64,000 bases of DNA from an uncultured Aquimarina sp. (GTDB lineage Bacteria > Bacteroidota > Bacteroidia > Flavobacteriales > Flavobacteriaceae): positions 1 through 64,000 of the forward strand of contig CANMLU010000003.1 of the NCBI GenBank assembly GCA_947498815.1. Direction: 5' to 3'. Under the pieces are notes generated by a model. That model saw nothing but the letters and a program-made list of their open reading frames with translations, was not told the DNA's origin and ran no database searches. This document shows, piece after piece, positions 1-9,558 of this stretch. Position 1 is the stretch's first letter; the number at the start of each line of letters is the position of its first letter. The position numbers were made by a program, and so were the translations under genes.

Positions 1-993
<993 letters not shown>

Positions 994-997
994 AAAA

Positions 998-1029
998 GCA
1001 ACCTAAATCTTAAAAAGATTGAATGTTGC
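998..1029 (+). promoter_or_regulatory. Intercistronic compound hairpin
   Basis: GCAAC (998-1002) can pair with GTTGC (1025-1029), enclosing a perfect inner stem AATCTT (1006-1011) / AAGATT (1015-1020). It lies between the stop of the collagen-like gene and the ATG at 1040. There is no T-run after it, so it is not a standard terminator; it may affect mRNA processing or downstream translation. It also covers the TTG at 1019, which argues against that codon as a start. Confidence 0.45.
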
Positions 1030-1039
1030 TGAAGTCAAA

Positions 1040-1678
1040 ATGAAAATGAAAAAAATCAAATTATTCATATTATTAAGCCTTCCATTCTCGATTTCTGCCC
1101 AAATCGATGCAGATGCTCTAATGGGTATGCCTACGGCTAACAACATAGGTGAAATTACCGCCATTACCCCAGATATAGGAGCAACAGTATATAATTTGGC
1201 AGATGATGAAATTTATCGCTTTACCTCTACAGGTTGGCAAATAGCTACAGATGATCAAACCGCTTCGGAAGTTATTCTTGACACAGCAACAGATATAGAC
1301 GGTGATGCGGCAAATGAAACAACGGTAGAAGACGTAATACAAGATATTGCACCTATTACTTCTATAGCGGCGAGGATTTTTTACCCCCCATCAATACTGG
1401 TAGATGCATCATCCACTGGAGCTAAACCCGATATTGATTTATATGATGAATACCTTACACAATTTGGAGCTCCAGAAGTGGCAAGTACAAATGCACCTCT
1501 AACCATACCGACATATGGTCCACGTGATTTATATTATTACGTAACCTTTGCCGATAAAAACGTTTTTGGAGATCCACCAAATATATCCATTAACGAAGAT
1601 GGCGTTATGAGCTATAGTATTTCCAATACACCAACAGATTTTAATACATTAATCAATGTGATATTTGTAGTGAGATAA
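1040..1678 (+). CDS. Small secreted protein of unknown function
   Basis: I do not recognise the family. The protein is about 212 residues. A clear Sec signal peptide (MKMKKIKLFILLSLPFSISA, cleavage before Q) supports the ATG at 1040 (or 1046) over an upstream TTG at 1019. The mature part begins with a short Asp/Ala-rich stretch (IDADALMGMPTANNIGEITA), continues with ITPDIGATVYNLADDEIYRF, and ends in a probably beta-rich region finishing INVIFVVR. No T9SS type A or B tail is evident. It follows the collagen-like gene by 46 bases and is followed after 7 bases by the CUB/Calx-beta gene, so the three may be one transcript and one surface assembly (inference). Confidence 0.7.
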   Translation: MKMKKIKLFILLSLPFSISAQIDADALMGMPTANNIGEITAITPDIGATVYNLADDEIYRFTSTGWQIATDDQTASEVILDTATDIDGDAANETTVEDVIQDIAPITSIAARIFYPPSILVDASSTGAKPDIDLYDEYLTQFGAPEVASTNAPLTIPTYGPRDLYYYVTFADKNVFGDPPNISINEDGVMSYSISNTPTDFNTLINVIFVVR

Positions 1679-1685
1679 TCAAGTT

Positions 1686-4370
1686 ATGAAACTAATGCAT
1701 AACATATCGTATGAATACTTACTAATATTTCTTTTCGCGATATTACAAACACATATTGCGTCTGCACAAGATGACACTTACGGCGATAATTTTGGCACTG
1801 TTGCTTACAACAATAACGATGGAAATCAAAATTGGGCAACAAATTGGGTAGAAATAGATGATAATAGTGTAAATTCCGGTCGAATTCAGATAAATGGAGG
1901 AAGGTTGAGATTTGAAGATATTACCAGAAATTCTCAGCAAATTATCAGAAGTGCAGATTTATCCGGTGTTACAAGTGCCATATTGCTTTTCGATTGGCAA
2001 ACGACAGGTCTAGATGGATCAGGAGGACTTACCTCTAGCGAATTACTAAGTGTTCAAGTGTCTTCTGATGGTGTAAATTTTACAACCTTAGTGAATTTGG
2101 GAGGAACTCAAACAGATACTTTTGTTGCCGATATCTCGGCTTTCATCTCTTCTACTACTACTATTAGATTCACAAACCTGAGTACATGGGGTTTTGGAGA
2201 TTGGGAAGCCAATGAATTTGTGTTTATAGACAACTTATTTATACAAACAAATGCATTTCTCATTTCTAATGGCGGTACTGTAAATACTTGTGGAGGTACA
2301 TTTTATGATTCAGGCGGACCCAATGGGCAGTATAATAATAATGAGAATTTTACATATACCATATGTCCAGATGTAGCAGGCTCATTTGTATCTGCAGACT
2401 TTACAGCATTTAGTGTAGAAGATGAAGGAGGTTCAGTTTTTGACTTCCTCTCTATTTATGATGGAAACAATACTACTACCCTTATCGGATCATTTTATAA
2501 TACCGACAACAGTAATGCCCCGGGTGTGGTTACCTCTACAGATGCGTCTGGTTGTTTAACATTTGTTTTTTCATCAGATGTTTCTGTAACTGAAGATGGT
2601 TGGTCAGCAACGATTTCATGTAGTACACCAACACCAACATTATCTATTACCGATGTTTCGGTAGATGAAAATGCCGGAAACATGACTTTTACTGTGACAC
2701 ATATTGGCTTAGATACATCGGGTTCATTTATGGTGGACTATACTACCAACGATAATACTGCTACTGCAGGAGTAGGTAATGATTATATTGCACAAACGGG
2801 CACGCTTAACTTCTCGGGCACTAGTGGAGATGATGAAACTATAACAATAACAATTTTAGACGATATTAGTATTGAGGGAGATGAAACCTTTTTTATTGAT
2901 TTTTTGATTGTAGATGATCCATCAGTAGATATTACAGATCAAGGGGTAGGTACTATTATTGATATTGAAATCGAGAACCCAAGACCTTATGAGGAAAGAA
3001 TTACTCGTAACGTAAGAGGTAATTTTGATATGATTGGTAATACCAACCTAACATGTGCAGCCGGTTGCCCAGGAACACCTACTTCCAATAATGGGGTTAC
3101 AATGGGATATACGAGTATAGACGGAACAACTATAAATTCTAGCAGTTCAGATCTTACATTACCTGCAGGAGCAACCGTCTCTTGGGCAGGTTTATACTGG
3201 GGAGGATCGTATTTTTCTAATATCGCAGGAATAACAAACCCAAGCGCCGCTTTAAATATACAGCAAGTAGAGCTTAGAGATCCAGTGTCAGGCACCTACA
3301 CTACAATTAATGCCAGTATTACCAATGTCGAAAACCAAGTTGCCTTACCCAGTACTTGGAGTGTATTTATGTCCTATGCCGATATAACTACTCTTGTACA
3401 AGGCGCAGGCTCCGGAACCTATACGGTTGCAGATATTCCTTTAATAACAGGAAGTGGATTTACAGGACCTTTTGGTGGATGGACTATGGTAATCATCTAT
3501 GAAGATCCGGCCGATATTACACGTAGTGTAAGTGTATGGGATGGGTTTGATTTTTTTGGATTTGGAGCCAACGATTCTTTTACAGTTACTGGATTATTAA
3601 CTCCATCTAGTGGTGCTTTTGATACTGATGCAGGTTATTTTGGTATGGATGGTGATTCTGGAGCTTTTACAGGAGATTTTGTTGCAATAAATGGAACAGC
3701 ACTTTTCAATGGGTTAAACCCTGCTAACAATACTTTAAATAGTACTATTTCCAAATTTGGTGTGGACGTAGGTGGAAGAAACCCCAACCAAAGTTTTAAT
3801 TGGGGAATAGATATCGATGTTTTTGATGCTACGGGTTTGGTTCCCAATAATGCAACAACATTAAATGTGGATTTAGGAAGTGCCAGTGAAGGTATTTGGG
3901 GTGGAGTATTTGTAGTATCAACAGAAGTAGCCTTCCCTGCTGTAGCAAGTAAAAACTTTTCACCAACCACTATTAATTATGGTGAAGAATCCACGGTTAC
4001 CATAGTTTTGGAAAATCCAGGAACAGGTGTCGACCTTACGAATTTGTCCCTTACCGATAATTTACCCTCAGGGATGCGTATTTCAACCTCACCCGATGCA
4101 ACTACTTCTTGTGGTGGAACTATAACTGCGGTAACAGGTACAGATAATTTCTCGATATCTGGAGTTAATTTACTAGCAGGAAATAGCTGTACCTTTACAT
4201 TTGACGTTATTGGTACACAAGTAGGGAGTCTAGATAATACAGTATCATCTGGTGATATTACAAATGATCAAAATATTCCTCTAGCAGGAACAACCACAGG
4301 AACATTAAATGTAATTATTGGTAACGTAATTACTAATAGAAGAATAACCTATAGAATAAAATCAAATTAA
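1686..4370 (+). CDS. Secreted multidomain CUB / Calx-beta / DUF11-like adhesion protein
   Basis: An 894-residue exported protein. The signal peptide covers about residues 1-27 (cleavage near ASA|Q). About 30-190 is a beta-sandwich-like region (WEIDDNS.., FDWQTTGLDGSGG). About 197-312 resembles a CUB domain (GGTVNTCGGTFYDSGGPNG.., YDGNN). About 315-425 is Calx-beta-like (VDENAGNMTFTVT, DDISIEGDETFFIDF). About 440-750 is a large region with ATVSWAGLYWGGSY and GGWTMVIIYEDP, of the kind seen in secreted Bacteroidota proteins. About 755-870 is a DUF11/CARDB-like repeat (LENPGTGVDLTNLSLTDNLPSG). The last residues are ITNRRITYRIKSN, nearly the same as the end of the protein at 5915-7045. There is no classical T9SS type A or B domain. 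A role in adhesion or a cell-surface matrix is inferred. Confidence 0.8.
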   Translation: MKLMHNISYEYLLIFLFAILQTHIASAQDDTYGDNFGTVAYNNNDGNQNWATNWVEIDDNSVNSGRIQINGGRLRFEDITRNSQQIIRSADLSGVTSAILLFDWQTTGLDGSGGLTSSELLSVQVSSDGVNFTTLVNLGGTQTDTFVADISAFISSTTTIRFTNLSTWGFGDWEANEFVFIDNLFIQTNAFLISNGGTVNTCGGTFYDSGGPNGQYNNNENFTYTICPDVAGSFVSADFTAFSVEDEGGSVFDFLSIYDGNNTTTLIGSFYNTDNSNAPGVVTSTDASGCLTFVFSSDVSVTEDGWSATISCSTPTPTLSITDVSVDENAGNMTFTVTHIGLDTSGSFMVDYTTNDNTATAGVGNDYIAQTGTLNFSGTSGDDETITITILDDISIEGDETFFIDFLIVDDPSVDITDQGVGTIIDIEIENPRPYEERITRNVRGNFDMIGNTNLTCAAGCPGTPTSNNGVTMGYTSIDGTTINSSSSDLTLPAGATVSWAGLYWGGSYFSNIAGITNPSAALNIQQVELRDPVSGTYTTINASITNVENQVALPSTWSVFMSYADITTLVQGAGSGTYTVADIPLITGSGFTGPFGGWTMVIIYEDPADITRSVSVWDGFDFFGFGANDSFTVTGLLTPSSGAFDTDAGYFGMDGDSGAFTGDFVAINGTALFNGLNPANNTLNSTISKFGVDVGGRNPNQSFNWGIDIDVFDATGLVPNNATTLNVDLGSASEGIWGGVFVVSTEVAFPAVASKNFSPTTINYGEESTVTIVLENPGTGVDLTNLSLTDNLPSGMRISTSPDATTSCGGTITAVTGTDNFSISGVNLLAGNSCTFTFDVIGTQVGSLDNTVSSGDITNDQNIPLAGTTTGTLNVIIGNVITNRRITYRIKSN

Positions 4371-4418
4371 AAAACATTATATTATTAACGTGAAATTAAT
4401 CATTTTTTTACTTTGAAC

Positions 4419-4439
4419 GATGAAATGCGTCATTTTATC
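4419..4439. promoter_or_regulatory. Imperfect 21-bp palindrome in intergenic gap
   Basis: GATGAAATG-cgt-CATTTTATC has 9-base arms with one mismatch. It sits in the 178-base gap before the type B T9SS gene and has no T-run, so it is more like an operator or RNA hairpin than a terminator. Nearby AGCCTTT occurs twice (about 4450-4470). Function unknown. Confidence 0.25.
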
Positions 4440-4548
4440 GATGATTTAAAGCCTTTTACAGCCTTTAAGTAAGAATAATTATTAATTTTTAAGTATATTT
4501 ACACCACATAAATTACTGTTAAACCGTAAACACATTAATACCCCTATA

Positions 4549-5697
4549 TTGCAAAAAGTTATTTACATACTATTGTTTTTTTTATCTTACGTATCAGTAG
4601 GGCAAACTATATTTTGTAATTTTGGTAATGTCCAAACACACCCCGGAGCCGAAATCGGTTTTCATATTAACATCGTAAATAATGGAGATTTTAATGAAAA
4701 TGATGGTGGTCAAGTTGGTTTTTATAATCCAACGGGAAGTTTAACGATTTCTGGTGATGATCGCCCTGTTTTTCATGATATGTTAATTGATGTTCGGGAT
4801 GACCTTATTTTGGATGTTGCGGTTGGTGTTACCAATTTTCAAGAATTTATTACAGGCCGGGTTGAAACTCCTCGAGATAGAATCAATGTTTCTTTGGATT
4901 ATTTAAATGACGCTCCCTATTTAGGTGAAAACGATGATCGTTACGTAGACGGATATGCATCCATTACTGGTCTTCTAGACTTTACTTTCCCTGTTGGTGA
5001 TGATTTTAGATTACGGCCAATAGGTATCCAGAGTCAGGCCGCCGTAAATACCGCAAGTGGTGCATATTTCTTTGAAGACCCGAATTTTCCGAACTTTTTT
5101 CCGACTAGTTTTGACACCTCCAGTTTTGATGATTTATTATTTGGAGTTAGCACTTTTGAATTTTGGGATTTAAACGGTGATGCTGAAACGAGAGTAACAC
5201 TTACCTGGGATGATAATAGTAATATACCTACACTCGTTGATGATCTTGAAGACTTAAGGGTAGTCGGATGGGATAGAAATCTGGAAAGATGGGTTAATCT
5301 AGGAAGTTTTGCTTTTTCCGGAGATTTGGATAATGGGCAAATTACTTCAGAACTTTTTATTCCCGACAATTATGCAGTTTTGACATTCGGAACTTCGGAT
5401 ATCATATTAGATGGAGATTTGGAAATATTTACAGCCGTTTCACCCAATGGCGACAACCTTAATGACACTTTTATAATCCAGGGTATTGCTCAGTTTCCAA
5501 ATAATGAACTCTCAATTTTTAATCGATGGGGAGTTGAGGTTTATAATAAAAAAGGATATGATAATTCCTGGGCAGGTATTTCTGAAGGTAGAGCTACCAT
5601 TGTCAAAGGAGAAGAACTTCCTGTTGGAACTTACTACTATGTACTAAAAATTGAAGGCCAAAAAGATCGAGCGGGATATTTATACATTAACAGATAA
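4549..5697 (+). CDS. T9SS type B cargo protein (CHU_C C-terminal domain)
   Basis: A 382-residue protein with a signal peptide ([19 protein letters not shown]). The start is TTG at 4549; no ATG exists before the mature region. About residues 20-290 are a beta-rich secreted domain of unknown function. About 295-382 is the gliding-motility-associated C-terminal domain: [51 protein letters not shown] and a final GYLYINR. In Flavobacteriia this type B domain directs passage through the type IX secretion system and attachment to the surface. The position within a block of exported proteins fits that. The passenger's function is not recognisable. Confidence 0.88.
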   Translation: MQKVIYILLFFLSYVSVGQTIFCNFGNVQTHPGAEIGFHINIVNNGDFNENDGGQVGFYNPTGSLTISGDDRPVFHDMLIDVRDDLILDVAVGVTNFQEFITGRVETPRDRINVSLDYLNDAPYLGENDDRYVDGYASITGLLDFTFPVGDDFRLRPIGIQSQAAVNTASGAYFFEDPNFPNFFPTSFDTSSFDDLLFGVSTFEFWDLNGDAETRVTLTWDDNSNIPTLVDDLEDLRVVGWDRNLERWVNLGSFAFSGDLDNGQITSELFIPDNYAVLTFGTSDIILDGDLEIFTAVSPNGDNLNDTFIIQGIAQFPNNELSIFNRWGVEVYNKKGYDNSWAGISEGRATIVKGEELPVGTYYYVLKIEGQKDRAGYLYINR

Positions 5698-5872
5698 CCA
5701 CTCCCCTTTCTACTTTGATTTTTTCTTTTCAAAAGAGCCAAAATCACTGATCCCACACCTTTTTATTTAGTAATATTTTCTATATTAGTCCCAAGTAAGC
5801 ACATTAGATAGTCAAAATGTAACAAGCTTAAATAGTTACCTAATAATTATCCCATTTTTTAATCTTATTATT

Positions 5873-5893
5873 CCGAAGTTTTTAATACTTCGG
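5873..5893 (+). promoter_or_regulatory. Leader hairpin upstream of the Ig/PKD-like protein
   Basis: A perfect 7-bp stem CCGAAGT (5873-5879) / ACTTCGG (5887-5893) with loop TTTTAAT. It ends 21 bases before the GTG start at 5915. No T-run follows on either side, so a 5' leader structure is more likely than termination. Confidence 0.35.
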
Positions 5894-5914
5894 TCAATAA
5901 ATTACTATATAACT

Positions 5915-7045
5915 GTGTTATTTACAATTCATAAACCTATACTTAAAACCTGTTTAACACTTATATTCGGTTTTATATTTTCAACATCATTATCACAGTC
6001 AGTTAATGACTATAGATCTGTTGGTTCTGGAAACTGGACCAACGTATCAATTTGGGAAGTCTATAATGGCACCACTTGGGTAGCAGCAACGACATATCCT
6101 GGTCAGGTAGCAGGCACTAATAATATCTCTATAGAAAGTGGAGTCTCGGTCACTATTTCTTCTAACATCCCTAACAGTTTTAACTCCTTAACCATAGGGC
6201 CCGGTGAGCTTTTGGTAAGCTCCGATTCATCTTTAGGTACGCCATTGATTACACTAATAACTGGTGGTTCTGCCGAATGGACATCAAACAATACCGATTT
6301 ATCCTTACCAGCAAATGCCTCCGTAATAATTGATGGTGGAAATTTGGTAGATTCAAATCCTTGCAATGCTACAAAAAGATTGATCATTGGAGGGGTTATT
6401 TATGCAACTTGTAATGGCGGAGGGCCAGGTGTAGACTATGACTTTGGGGATATAAATACAGGAGGGGGCACACTAACCGTTACGCCTAGCGCTAATGATC
6501 CATTATGTGTTGGAGAAACATTAAATCTTTTAGCAAATGCCGCTGGCGCCGGTAGTAGTGAGCCGACAACTACATTTTCTTGGTCCGGAACTGGCCCGGG
6601 TGGATATACTTTTAGTTCCTCTACAGAAAACCCTGTTATAAACACTGGGGCTTTAGCAACAGGTACGTATACTTATACTATCACTATAACCGATCCTAAT
6701 TCTAACACCAATGCAAATTCTTTGGATGTAATTATTGCAAACTCTCCTAATGTTCCCATAAGTGGAGGCAATAAGATAGTTTGTACAGGAGGAACTATTC
6801 CCGCCTTAACGGTAACAGTAAATGCTGGGGAAACTGCAGACTGGTATGATGCAGCAACAGGAGGCACCCTTTTACTAAGTGATAATATTAGCTACACTCC
6901 TACTGCCGTTGGAAGTTATTTTGCTGAAGCCAGAAACATTTCTGCCGGTTGTATCAGCACAACTAGAACTGAGGTTGTTTTAAATGCAAGCTCATGCAAA
7001 ATAATAACCAATAGGAGAATTACATACAGAGTAAACCCTAATTAA
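5915..7045 (+). CDS. Secreted Ig/PKD-like repeat protein with ITNRRITYR C-terminal tag
   Basis: A 376-residue protein starting at GTG 5915, with a signal peptide ending near STSLSQ (about residue 28). Residues about 30-185 begin SVGSGNWTNVSIWEVYNG and look like the beta-helix or G8-like 'GNW' regions common in secreted Bacteroidota proteins. About 190-275 is PKD/Ig-like (TPSANDPLCVGETLNLLANA, GTYTYTITITDPN). About 280-355 is a second Ig-like unit (GGNKIVCTGGTIPALTVTV, ADWYDAATGGTLLLSDN, GSYFAEARN). The C-terminus, CKIITNRRITYRVNPN, closely matches that of the 1686-4370 product although the codons differ. There is no type A or B T9SS tail. A surface or matrix role is inferred. Confidence 0.78.
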   Translation: MLFTIHKPILKTCLTLIFGFIFSTSLSQSVNDYRSVGSGNWTNVSIWEVYNGTTWVAATTYPGQVAGTNNISIESGVSVTISSNIPNSFNSLTIGPGELLVSSDSSLGTPLITLITGGSAEWTSNNTDLSLPANASVIIDGGNLVDSNPCNATKRLIIGGVIYATCNGGGPGVDYDFGDINTGGGTLTVTPSANDPLCVGETLNLLANAAGAGSSEPTTTFSWSGTGPGGYTFSSSTENPVINTGALATGTYTYTITITDPNSNTNANSLDVIIANSPNVPISGGNKIVCTGGTIPALTVTVNAGETADWYDAATGGTLLLSDNISYTPTAVGSYFAEARNISAGCISTTRTEVVLNASSCKIITNRRITYRVNPN

Positions 7046-7054
7046 CCCAAAAGA

Positions 7055-7480
7055 CTATAGTCTCTTTACAAAATGATGTGCCCAAATTTCATACCCTTCA
7101 TTTAAGTAAAACTTATGAGAAGGATAGTTGACCACATAACTATTCAATTCGGAAGTTTTACACCCTTTGCTTCTTGCATATTCATAGATCCAGTCAAACA
7201 CCTTCTTCCCTATTCCTTTATTTCTATATCCATCATCAATATATACGTGGTCCGGTTCACAAGAACGACCGGCATAATGACGTGTCATAAACCACAAGCC
7301 AAAAATTCCAATTTGTTTTTCACCACTATACACACCCCAGCACTCATAATTTTGTTCAAACATTTCTCCAAAACGCTCTATCAAAATTTCATCTGAAAAC
7401 TGATTATTCATTAATTTTTGAATTAATGGGAGAACCCCATTAAAATCTTGTTTTAAAATTTTGTGAAATGCTAAATCCAT
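7055..7480 (-). CDS. GNAT-family N-acetyltransferase
   Basis: A 141-residue single-domain protein of normal GNAT length. Motif A, the acetyl-CoA pyrophosphate loop, is visible as DHVYIDDGYRNKGIGKKVFDW (about residues 77-97), and the C-terminal motif B ends HKFYLNEGYEIWAHHFVKRL. It should acetylate an amine using acetyl-CoA in the cytoplasm; the substrate cannot be told from sequence. It is convergent with the upstream surface-protein block, only 9 bases past that stop, and divergent from the ClpP-like gene. Confidence 0.85.
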   Translation of the reverse strand: MDLAFHKILKQDFNGVLPLIQKLMNNQFSDEILIERFGEMFEQNYECWGVYSGEKQIGIFGLWFMTRHYAGRSCEPDHVYIDDGYRNKGIGKKVFDWIYEYARSKGCKTSELNSYVVNYPSHKFYLNEGYEIWAHHFVKRL

Positions 7481-7558
7481 ATGGTGCTTTTCTGCAAAAA
7501 TAATTATACATTTATCTCAAAGATGTAAAGAAATCTTAAAAAAATTAAAATCACAAGA

Positions 7559-8107
7559 ATGAAAGAAAAATCAGGAAAAACACAAGACCTTATAGATAAA
7601 AAAATTCTGGAGGAACGCAGTGTATTTCTTTGGGGACAAGTTGATGACAAATCAGCGAAACATGTTATCGATAGACTCATGTATCTAGATATGATTGACA
7701 ACAAAGAAATAAAACTCTATATCAATAGTCCAGGTGGATATGTAACTTCTGGATTTGCTATGTATGACACTATAAAAAGTTTAAAAAGTCCAGTTTCTAC
7801 GATTTGCACTGGACTAGCTGCATCCATGGGATCTATATTGCTTAGTGTAGGTGAAAAAGGACGTAGGTTTATACAACCTCATGCCAAAGTAATGATTCAC
7901 CAACCGAGTGGTGGTGCTAGAGGGCAAGCTTCAAATATAGAAATCCAAGCTGCAGAAATTCTTAAGACAAAAGAATTGAGCGCCCAAATCCTGGCAGATA
8001 ATTGTGGGCAGGATGTTGAAAAAGTCTTAAAAGATTTTAACCGTGATTACTGGATGGATGCTCAAGAATCACTTGAATATGGCATTGTTGACGGAATTAT
8101 GGAATAG
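7559..8107 (+). CDS. clpP: ClpP-family serine protease
   Basis: A 182-residue protein of the ClpP/crotonase fold. Catalytic residues by alignment with E. coli ClpP: Ser89 (TGLAASMGS), His114 (KVMIHQPSGG) and Asp163 (NRDYWMDAQES). ClpP forms a tetradecameric chamber that degrades proteins fed by a ClpX-type ATPase. No clpX or tig lies next to it, unlike the usual tig-clpP-clpX arrangement, so this may be a second, stand-alone paralogue; the rest of the genome is not visible. The N-terminus lacks a long propeptide. Single gene with its own upstream gap. Confidence 0.85.
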   Translation: MKEKSGKTQDLIDKKILEERSVFLWGQVDDKSAKHVIDRLMYLDMIDNKEIKLYINSPGGYVTSGFAMYDTIKSLKSPVSTICTGLAASMGSILLSVGEKGRRFIQPHAKVMIHQPSGGARGQASNIEIQAAEILKTKELSAQILADNCGQDVEKVLKDFNRDYWMDAQESLEYGIVDGIME

Positions 8108-8137
8108 TTCTTTTATAAATTCGACCTCAAAATAGAA

Positions 8138-8872
8138 ATGATTATGATGCAAAGACGAAACTTTTTAAAGCTCAATGCTATAGGGTTAGCCGGGCTTTCA
8201 TTATGTTCTTTTTCTATTTTACAATCTAAGTTTTCTAAAGACGACCTTATGGGCAAAAGTAATCCCTCACTGTTTGGTGAGGGTTACAAGCTCAGAAAAG
8301 AAGCGCACCTAGCCTTTTTGAAAATGAAAGAGGCTGCTTCAAAGAATGGATTTGACATAAAAGTTGTTTCAAGTTATAGAAACTACGCACATCAAAATCG
8401 AATATGGGAACGTAAATACAAGAAATTTACTTCCGAAGGTATGGCTCCACTAGAAAGTATCCATAAGATCATTGAGTACTCTACAATTCCTGGAACATCA
8501 AGACACCATTGGGGAACAGACCTTGACATCGTTGATGGTAATGCTTCTCAACCGAAAGGACTACTTCTGGCAGAAAATTTTGAGGGCGATGGACCATTTT
8601 GTAAATTCAAGGAATGGATGGATACACATGCAAATGCTTTTGGTTTCTATTTGGTATACACTGATAAAGAAAACCGGAAAGGATTCAAATATGAACCATG
8701 GCATTACTCCTATGCCCCTTTATCCATCCCCATGCTTAAAGCATATCAAAAACTGAATGTTAATTTAGAACTACAAGAAGCAAGCTTACTTGGCAGTAAT
8801 TTTTTTACAGAAAAATTTATCAATCAATACATTACAGAAAATATCTCCGATATTAATCCCCAATTATTATAA
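8138..8872 (+). CDS. VanY-type D-alanyl-D-alanine carboxypeptidase (M15B), exported
   Basis: A 244-residue protein with an N-terminal export signal containing a twin-arginine pattern (RRNFLKL at about residues 6-12) before a hydrophobic stretch. The M15 zinc motif S-x-H-x-x-G-x-x-x-D is seen at S121-H123-G126-D130 (SRHHWGTDLDI), and the third ligand is H189 in EPWHYSY. Such enzymes trim the terminal D-Ala from peptidoglycan stem peptides in the periplasm. Two further ATGs (8144, 8147) could be the start; the product is nearly the same. The signal may be read by Tat or Sec. Confidence 0.85.
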   Translation: MIMMQRRNFLKLNAIGLAGLSLCSFSILQSKFSKDDLMGKSNPSLFGEGYKLRKEAHLAFLKMKEAASKNGFDIKVVSSYRNYAHQNRIWERKYKKFTSEGMAPLESIHKIIEYSTIPGTSRHHWGTDLDIVDGNASQPKGLLLAENFEGDGPFCKFKEWMDTHANAFGFYLVYTDKENRKGFKYEPWHYSYAPLSIPMLKAYQKLNVNLELQEASLLGSNFFTEKFINQYITENISDINPQLL

Positions 8873-8927
8873 CCCATATACTAAAATTATACTATTTTAG
8901 TTATTCATTTATAAAGACCCCATACTA

Positions 8928-9401
8928 ATGAAAACTACCTTAATTAAATATTGCTGCGCTTTTGTGTTGTTAATTACAGCATTTTCATGTTCTGAAGATG
9001 ACACTTCTCCTGCAGAAGAATTTCCAAATGATTTTGCAGTTACCCAAGAAATATTCAAATTGGTCAATGAGTACCGAGAAAGTAATGGATTATCGGCATT
9101 ACAGAAAAACGATACTGCCGAACAACTAGCTATTGAACATACTCGATACATGATTTCCAAGAGTAGTATAAGTCATGATAATTTTGATTCAAGAAGTGAT
9201 AAATTGGGAGAAGAAGAAAATTCTCGAAGTTCCGCCGAAAACGTTGCCAGCCATTATTCAGATGCGGCTAGTGTAATGCAAGGATGGATCAATAGCGATG
9301 GTCATCGAAGAAATATTGAAGGAAACTATACCCATATAGGTATCGCCGCAGTAAAAGACGAAAACGGAAGATATTATTATACACAGTTATTTTATCGCTA
9401 A
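8928..9401 (+). CDS. CAP/SCP-domain lipoprotein
   Basis: A 157-residue lipoprotein: a signal peptide with lipobox TAFSC (Cys21) followed by acidic residues SEDD. Residues about 40-157 form a CAP (CAP/SCP/PR1) domain: LVNEYRESNGLSAL, the His in ISHDNF, AENVASHY, and SDGHRRNI before the final strand YYYTQLFYR. The paired His and Glu residues of the CAP cavity are present. Bacterial CAP proteins are extracytoplasmic and mostly uncharacterised. Followed by a strong terminator, so it is probably monocistronic. Confidence 0.85.
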   Translation: MKTTLIKYCCAFVLLITAFSCSEDDTSPAEEFPNDFAVTQEIFKLVNEYRESNGLSALQKNDTAEQLAIEHTRYMISKSSISHDNFDSRSDKLGEEENSRSSAENVASHYSDAASVMQGWINSDGHRRNIEGNYTHIGIAAVKDENGRYYYTQLFYR

Positions 9402-9469
9402 ACTATGCAAACTCAACTATGCTAGTTAGCACTAATCTCGTTCAATAACAATGAACGTCACCTCTAGTA

Positions 9470-9519
9470 GTTGCTTACTAAAAAGTGTTTTATACATTTT
9501 ATTAGTAAGCAACTTTTTT
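9470..9519 (+). terminator. Rho-independent terminator after the CAP lipoprotein
   Basis: A 12-bp perfect stem GTTGCTTACTAA / TTAGTAAGCAAC, followed directly by a TTTTTT run, 68 bases after the CAP stop codon. Confidence 0.85.
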
Positions 9520-9558
9520 ATTTATTAACTTTAAATATTTAATACAAATAAGATTATA

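Noticed and set aside
998-1003. GCAACC before 1040 as a third ECF-type promoter
   Set aside because: No AGTCTA follows at 14 bases, and the hexamer is part of a hairpin.
2987-3295. Minus-strand open frame inside the CUB/Calx-beta gene
   Set aside because: Shadow of a long, domain-rich gene; no signal, motif or spacing supports it. The same applies to the minus-strand frames at 3635-3970 and 5034-5369.
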